Shown piece by piece: positions 58,500-64,000 of a DNA stretch of 64,000 nt. Numbering within the stretch: position 1 is the stretch's first letter; each line of letters begins with the position of its first letter. The stretch comes from Malus domestica (Eukaryota > Streptophyta > Magnoliopsida > Rosales > Rosaceae), in NCBI RefSeq assembly GCF_042453785.1, contig NC_091663.1, forward strand, positions 23,396,501 to 23,460,500, given 5' to 3'. The translations under genes were made by a program, and so were the position numbers. Under the pieces are notes generated by a model. It had not been told where the DNA came from. It did not search any database and saw only the letters and a list, made by a program, of their open reading frames with translations.

Positions 58500-59171
58500 C
58501 TTAGTTGAAAAGACATGTTTGTTTATTCAGTATAACAGGCTGGACTGATGCTTTAAAAAATTTCCATATATGTAACTCGTAGACTTTGAAATGTTTTAAT
58601 CAATCAAGGTCTACTATTTCGACCAATGATTGTGGGATCCCACATATATTTTAGCTTAATTTGTTCTTTCATGGAGGCCATGAACAAGTCAAGTTGCATG
58701 GTTGCTAGGAAAGTGTCGTGTGCATGGCTGGATAAGAGTTCAATTGTAAAACCGTGTTAGAAGCATAGACGGTTGAACTTTTCCCCAGTTATATGTCTGT
58801 CTCTTTTTGTTGTATAAATATTGAGGCTTCTTTTAACAAAGTGGAGAAGCCACATTACGACTAATTAGTTGTCGTGGACTAATTATACTTGTGTAGAAGG
58901 TGCTTGCAACTACAAGTTTGGATGAGAAAATTTCAAGTTTCAAGGGATTTAGCTTAAAGATACGAGTCCATTGAGACTTGAAATTTCTTCATCCAAACGG
59001 AGCCCCATAAGGTAAAGATACGAGTTCACGAATCTCATCAGAAGCATATATCGTTTTCAATAATTTATGTAAATTAAACATGAAATAGTAATTAAAATTC
59101 AGTAGAGACGAATACTAATGAATCGATATGGATCCATGTATCTCATGGAAAATATGTAATCATTTTCATCA
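58500..59171. other. extensin upstream region
   Basis: AT-rich DNA; presumably holds the distal promoter. No further motif could be assigned with confidence. Confidence 0.45.
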
Positions 59172-59180
59172 TTAATTAAA

Positions 59181-60036
59181 GGGACACTTTGGATGCGGTC
59201 TTTAACTACCAATGTTCTTTGACTGAAACCTTAATGGTTTTAAACTTTTGATCGAAGTCTTTGACATTAATGTAATAATGAATTTTTATGTAGGTTATTA
59301 TAATTTTAAATTAAAAATAAAATTTGTAGTTATTTATATGAGATTTTAAATGAAACCCATATTTTATGGGATTAAAAATATTAAAACGAATTATACTCTC
59401 CAATATGTGTATATATGTATGTATGTATGTATGTATATATATATATATATATGTATGGGTACATTCATCAAAACTAACCAAAAAATTATTGTACCAAAGC
59501 ATGGGTACATTTTTCAAAAACACACAAAAAAAAAAGCCTTAATAATATTATTAAATTTCTTCTATTAAACTTGACATGGATACATTCTCAAATCAACGAA
59601 ATAGAATGTATCCATATAAGTTTAAAAATGGATTAAAAATGGATTAGAGAAAAGATTGAATGAAATTTATATAAAAAATGGGTACATTTTAAATTTAAAA
59701 AGGGTACATTTTTAACAAAATGGTATATTTAAGAATGCATACATATAAGATTAAAAACTTGAAATTTTTTTATAAAAATTTAATGGGTACAAACGTATTC
59801 TAATTTTTTTTTTTTGGGGAAATGTTTGAATTGAAAATTAATTAGGAGTTTAATAAGGGTGTGAGTGTGAGTATTAAAACTCCAAATCAATTACTATTTT
59901 TTTTTTTTATAAAAATTATGTAACTTACATGTAATTCATTAATATATTAATGCTAGGGACTTTGATTAAAATCTAAAAACTGATAAGGTTTTAGTCAATG
60001 AACATTAGAAACTAGGGACCATAAACTAATTTTTCC
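59181..60036. mobile_element. MULE-like non-autonomous element
   Basis: TTAATTAAA flanks it (59172-59180 and 60037-60045), a 9 bp duplication, although AT-rich. The arms of about 150 bp are inverted and diverged (aatgttctttgactgaaacc against the complement of aatgttcattgactaaaacc; then gacattaatg). The middle has several gggtacatt motifs and a (GTAT)n(TA)n microsatellite at 59404-59454. No transposase. Confidence 0.68.
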
Positions 60037-60096
60037 TTAATTAAATCGAACATGCATAAGATAGTAGTATAATTTGAGTGGAGATGAATATTAATG

Positions 60097-60225
60097 TGGG
60101 GTGTGATATCCACACACCATTTTTTACTTCTCACACACCCTTCTAATTTTCGGTCGTTGGATCGAGTGAATTGAAGAAAGATCAGAGGGCAGAAATTATC
60201 AAGAGGTGTGTGGATAGCACACCCC
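60097..60225. mobile_element. 129 bp hAT-like MITE
   Basis: TATTAATG on both sides (60089-60096 and 60226-60233). The ends ggggtgtgatatccacacac and the complement of ggggtgtgctatccacacac are inverted repeats. Confidence 0.85.
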
Positions 60226-60302
60226 TATTAATGAATCTAAAGGCTAGTTAAATTAAGTTTATATTTAATCAACCAATCAGGGAAGCATCGGAAAAAAAAA
60301 AC

Positions 60303-60303
60303 A

Positions 60304-60359
<56 letters not shown>
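60303..60359. repeat. compound (CA)n(TA)n microsatellite
   Basis: About 9 CA then 18 TA units. Confidence 0.95.
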
Positions 60360-60361
<2 letters not shown>

Positions 60362-62389
60362 TCTATTAATTAATGAAACCATTTTTGTCAACCAAAAGAT
60401 GGTAAAAAGACTACTTAGTCTTCTATCACAAAAAAAAATAGTGATGGCCAATAATGTAATTTCACAGGTCAAAATTTTACTATTTTTTATTGAAGCATCA
60501 CCTACAGATGATGTTAAAATACCTCTAATATTAAAAAAAAAAACAAAAAAACAAAAACATAAACCTCTCACTCCCCCGACGTTCTCTCTCTCTCCCTCTC
60601 TCCTTCTCATTTTCTAAAAAAATATTTCATACACACAAAATGTGTAGGCAAATGCTAGTGTGTGTGTATATATATATTATATGTACGAACTAATTTAATC
60701 TAAGTCAACTTTTAGGTTCTTTCTTTTGCTTTTTCATTAGTTCATTTCTATCTTAATTGAGTTGGAACGAACATATATAGAACCCTCTTAACCAATGGCG
60801 GAATCCAGACAGATCAATAGATTTAAAGATTTTCATTAAATCAAAAGTGTCACAATCCTCGAAAGCTTCTGCTTTAGAATTAGCTTCTTGATATAGATAC
60901 TGTAGGGGCAATATACCATCGTCCATGTGGTAGTCGATTGGCGAATCTCTTGAATTAATAATGGTCCCAAGTCTCCAAGGTCGTTCCATATCTTAATTAG
61001 AACTTTGGTTAGGTTTCTCTTAAAAAAATTAGGGTTAGGTTAGATTTATATATATATATTTTTCGTATATGAGGTATCCCACAGCATAATTGGCAAACTA
61101 ATTCCCTCCATATGCAGTTCCGGTACTATATGAGGCTACATCCTAATTTCAGTTTTCTGGTCAAACGGTACGCCAAAGCAGAATCGATAACCTCAAATAA
61201 ATTTGTGGGAGTTCACACATGAGTTAGGTTAGAGTTATGTGAAAAGAAAGAAGGTAGAGACAGATGAGGATAAAATTAACAAGGGTGATCGAGTAAGGGT
61301 TTTTTTTTTTTTGTGGGGGGGGGGGGGGGAGTAATAGGATCTGTCATAATTGATGGAGAAGTTGACAATGAGAATGGATCAAGATGAATAATGAAACAAT
61401 ATATATTTTTTTCCCTCTCAAACTTATGATCTCTTAATTAAATTTGACTAGTATATTCGTGCTCTCTTACTTATTGTCTTATAAATATTTTATTTTTTTT
61501 GTTCACAATTAATTTTCTTTGTGTCTGTAAATATTAAATTTGCAAGCACAATAATGAAATAAAGTAGAATAAAATATATAAGTTCTCTAAGAAATGTTCT
61601 CCAGGAATATATATACTTTCTTGTAGTGGATATACAGAGAACGTGCTCTCTAGTCTCCAAGTTGCAGTTGCCTACGGTGGGCACCAGACAACATATAGAT
61701 TGGTGATGGTGTGCAATGTTGACTATGTTCATCATCTCTTTCAATTTTTTTTTTTTTAATTAAGTCAAAGCGAAATCATCATTTCTTTCATCTCCCTTCT
61801 TATGCGGGTTCAACACTTGATCTCTAGGTTTCCTTGAAATCCTTCTGAAACTGAAAGCTTCATTAATTACGTTTTTTCACTAATTTAGAAAAAAAAGTTA
61901 CAAATTACTAGTATGTTGTTTTTCTATGATTTAGTAACAATAGATTATTTATTTCAATATATTCCTTTACACCAAACGAAACCATATGGTCATATCAGTT
62001 GGTGCAAAAGATGGATTTACGAGAATAAACACAATTCTTTGCCACCATTGGCTCCCTGTTTTTTTTTAATAAATGAAATTATCTATACTAAGGGGTTGGA
62101 TGAGTAGGCTAAACCTCACAATGAACTAACAATAATATGGTTCAAATTCGCTTTTGGCAAAAATCAAACATAAGACATTTCACTTACAAATGAAGAGGAA
62201 ACCACTAGACCGTAGTACTAAGAGACCCTTCTACTAAGTGTTTAATTTTTCTTTTTCTTTTTTGTCGATGCTAAGTGTTTATTTTAAGGTAGCTCATTTT
62301 TCCAACTTACCAAATACTTTCAAGTACCTATTCTTTTAGGTTTCGTTTTATTTTTACCCTATTATTTTAGCCAGTAACAAAACCTCATA
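60360..62389. other. intergenic; one unassigned small - strand ORF
   Basis: A 78-codon frame on the - strand at 60753-60989 (MERPWRLGTIINSRDSPIDY...) has balanced amino acid composition and a plausible ATG but no similarity I recognise; it may be chance. The rest is AT-rich, with a poly-T/poly-G run at 61302-61331. Confidence 0.35.
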
Positions 62390-62397
62390 ATATTTTC

Positions 62398-63266
62398 ACA
62401 ATAATGCTATTATTACCACATTATTATACCACCTTATGTGGCGGCTGAGTTGGACATGCTTTCTCACTTAATTACAATATACTTGGATTTGCATATAAAT
62501 TTTATTAATTTTAATTAGTTTTTGTTCAGAAACAGATATTAGCTTGAATTAAAACACTTCAATTTTCATAGTTTTGCACCCCTTGTCCAGTCGTCCTCAA
62601 ATACTCTTCTTGTCGTCCCAATCTCCTCCTCCCTCCTTAAAGTTCCTCTAATTGTCTTGTGCTTCTTCATCCTCCTTCCTCCTCTTTTCCAAAACAAATA
62701 GAAAGAACATTAAAAAAAAAAAAACAAACAAACAAACAAAAGGCCAATTGCAAAAGGAAAAAAAAAAAAGCATAATTAATTTCAATAATTGGCAAGCAAC
62801 TGCAGCATAAATATGAGGTTTTTTCAAGAACAGTGACCCCATAACCTTTAATCTAATAGAAAACTTGTTCCTTTTGACTCCATCAAATTTTTAAAGATGC
62901 ATATAAAGTCATTGTTCAATGAAACGATCAGCTAACCCGTATTTTATGACAATAAAAAGGCAAACAAATACGATTAGTTGAAACCAAATAAAATTTGACA
63001 AAAAAAAGGAGATTGCAGGAGGCTAAAGAGGAAGGAGGGAGGAGATTGGGGTGAGAGGGAGAAAGGAGATGGAGTGCAAAACGAAGCGTCCAACCCAATC
63101 AATTCTAATTAGGGTGTTGTAATTATTAATTTTTTTTTAAAGAATAAATGTGTTATTTATAGTAATAATAAAACTAAAACTAAAGATGTGGCATGTCGAA
63201 GTAAAACTGCCACATAAGGTAGCATAGAAATTATGGTATAATAACAGGGTAATAATAGTATTACTC
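62398..63266. mobile_element. long inverted-repeat DNA element
   Basis: The flanks share ATATTTTC (62390-62397 and 63267-63274). The outer arms (ctattattaccacattattataccacc... and the complement of ggtataataacagggtaataatag, with ccttatgtggc in both) and inner arms (caatctcctcctccctcctt and the inverse aggaaggagggaggagattgg) make it an almost complete stem. No coding potential. Confidence 0.7.
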
Positions 63267-63416
63267 ATATTTTCTTCATGAGAAGTACGGCATTCCCATT
63301 ATATATCCAAGTGTTTATTTTGTAATTATGCGTACAATATTCCAGTTACATGGGGGCATCTTTCTAATTATTCCTGATTTATTCTTTGACCTTAAATTCC
63401 GGATCCTTTTATTGGG

Positions 63417-63580
63417 GATCCTAGAAATCCTGTGATCGTGATCGTGATCGTTCATTATACATTGTGCGATTAATTTTCGTTAGGTATTATTTATATTTAA
63501 TTTTAAATTTTAAATTTTGAAATGATTTCTGACTGCACGATGTACGATGAACGATCACGATCACGGAATTTCTATGATCT
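63417..63580. repeat. palindromic MITE-like hairpin
   Basis: Inverted arms of about 60 bp: gatcctagaaatcctgtgat plus cgtgatcgtgatcg against the complement of cgatcacgatcacggaattt plus ctatgatc. No clear target duplication. Confidence 0.6.
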
Positions 63581-64000
63581 TCAAGAAAATGATCCGGCTT
63601 AAATCCATACACATTTTCTGCAGGTCAGCAAAAAATAATCCATTTCTATATCTCTGCATTTCCTTGATCGGATGATCTCAAAAAACCCTAGTCTAGTAAA
63701 TTAAACAAGTGAAACCAAATCCATCATAGTCCATGAATTTTAGACAGCAGCTCTTAAGACAAAATTAGTATGTAAAAGATTGGGAAGAAAGACAACCCGC
63801 GTTTCAGGCTAGGAATCTTGTTGTGTACACGTTGGAAAATAAAATTTAAAATTGAATATCATATTCGTTTTATTATATACTAGCAGATGAGCACACATTT
63901 TGTGTGTGTGAACAATTTCATTTTAGTTTTTGTTATTGATTAAGGAGTGTGATTAGTTTTTTAAATTTTAAAAAGAGTATAGAATAATGATGATGAGACA
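63581..64000. other. intergenic, nothing recognised
   Basis: AT-rich, no gene or repeat structure recognised up to the window end. Confidence 0.45.

Overview
The window is nuclear DNA of a dicot plant. It has genes with GT-AG introns, plant-only families (extensin, arabinogalactan protein, plastid-type beta-amylase, subfamily-XII LRR receptor kinase, FAR1-type transposase) and a dense load of plant transposons. The RTE tail, the many GTTTGG-ended hAT-like MITEs and a dispersed repeat with a conserved coiled-coil ORF remind me of Rosaceae (Malus/Pyrus type). That assignment is inference from memory of such repeats, not a search.

Layout. 1-12616: an Athila-like Ty3/gypsy retrotransposon on the + strand. 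Its left LTR is cut by the window edge and its right LTR is complete (10434-12616). The gag-pol frame has three in-frame stops, and a 2 kb dispersed repeat (copy A, 6575-8560) lies in its 3' non-coding part. 13152-14193: a PIF/Harbinger derivative with TTA target-site duplications and an ORF1 (Myb/SANT-like) remnant. 14500-16456: the only clearly intact housekeeping gene, NIP7 (60S ribosome biogenesis), with a 5'UTR intron and site II promoter motifs. 17.2-18.9 kb: two decayed coding relics. 21252-21848: a MULE-type MITE. 22875-23504: a hAT-like MITE. 23666-27833: a full-length MULE with a broken FAR1-type transposase, flanked by a 10 bp duplication and carrying a nested hAT-like element. 28.5-34.5 kb: CACTA-like ends, an LTR-like non-coding block and a hAT-like MITE.

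34855-38917 (+) and 39216-47481 (-) are two convergent broken genes. The first is an LRR-XII non-RD receptor kinase with a frameshift, a stop and a 14 bp tandem duplication. The second is a ten-exon BAM4-like beta-amylase with stops, a 5 bp duplication and probable splice-site losses. One BAM4 intron is swollen to about 4.1 kb by copy B of the dispersed repeat and a 5'-truncated RTE element. 47.9-51.5 kb is a graveyard: RNase H-like fragments, two exons of a DUF1279/FAM210-like plastid protein that lost its ATG, and an arabinogalactan protein fragment cut by a hAT-like MITE.

52653-53998 is a Pack-MULE: perfect 9 bp duplications, long terminal inverted repeats, and inside them exon 1, intron and exon 2 of the anaphase-promoting complex subunit APC10. 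55755-58373 (-) is an intact 872-residue extensin made of about 46 copies of a 48 bp repeat. The last 6 kb are AT-rich intergenic DNA with several more inverted-repeat elements.

The genes do not form a pathway. The theme is decay and transposon traffic: only NIP7 and the extensin look functional. I found no tRNA, rRNA, CRISPR or organelle-derived segment.
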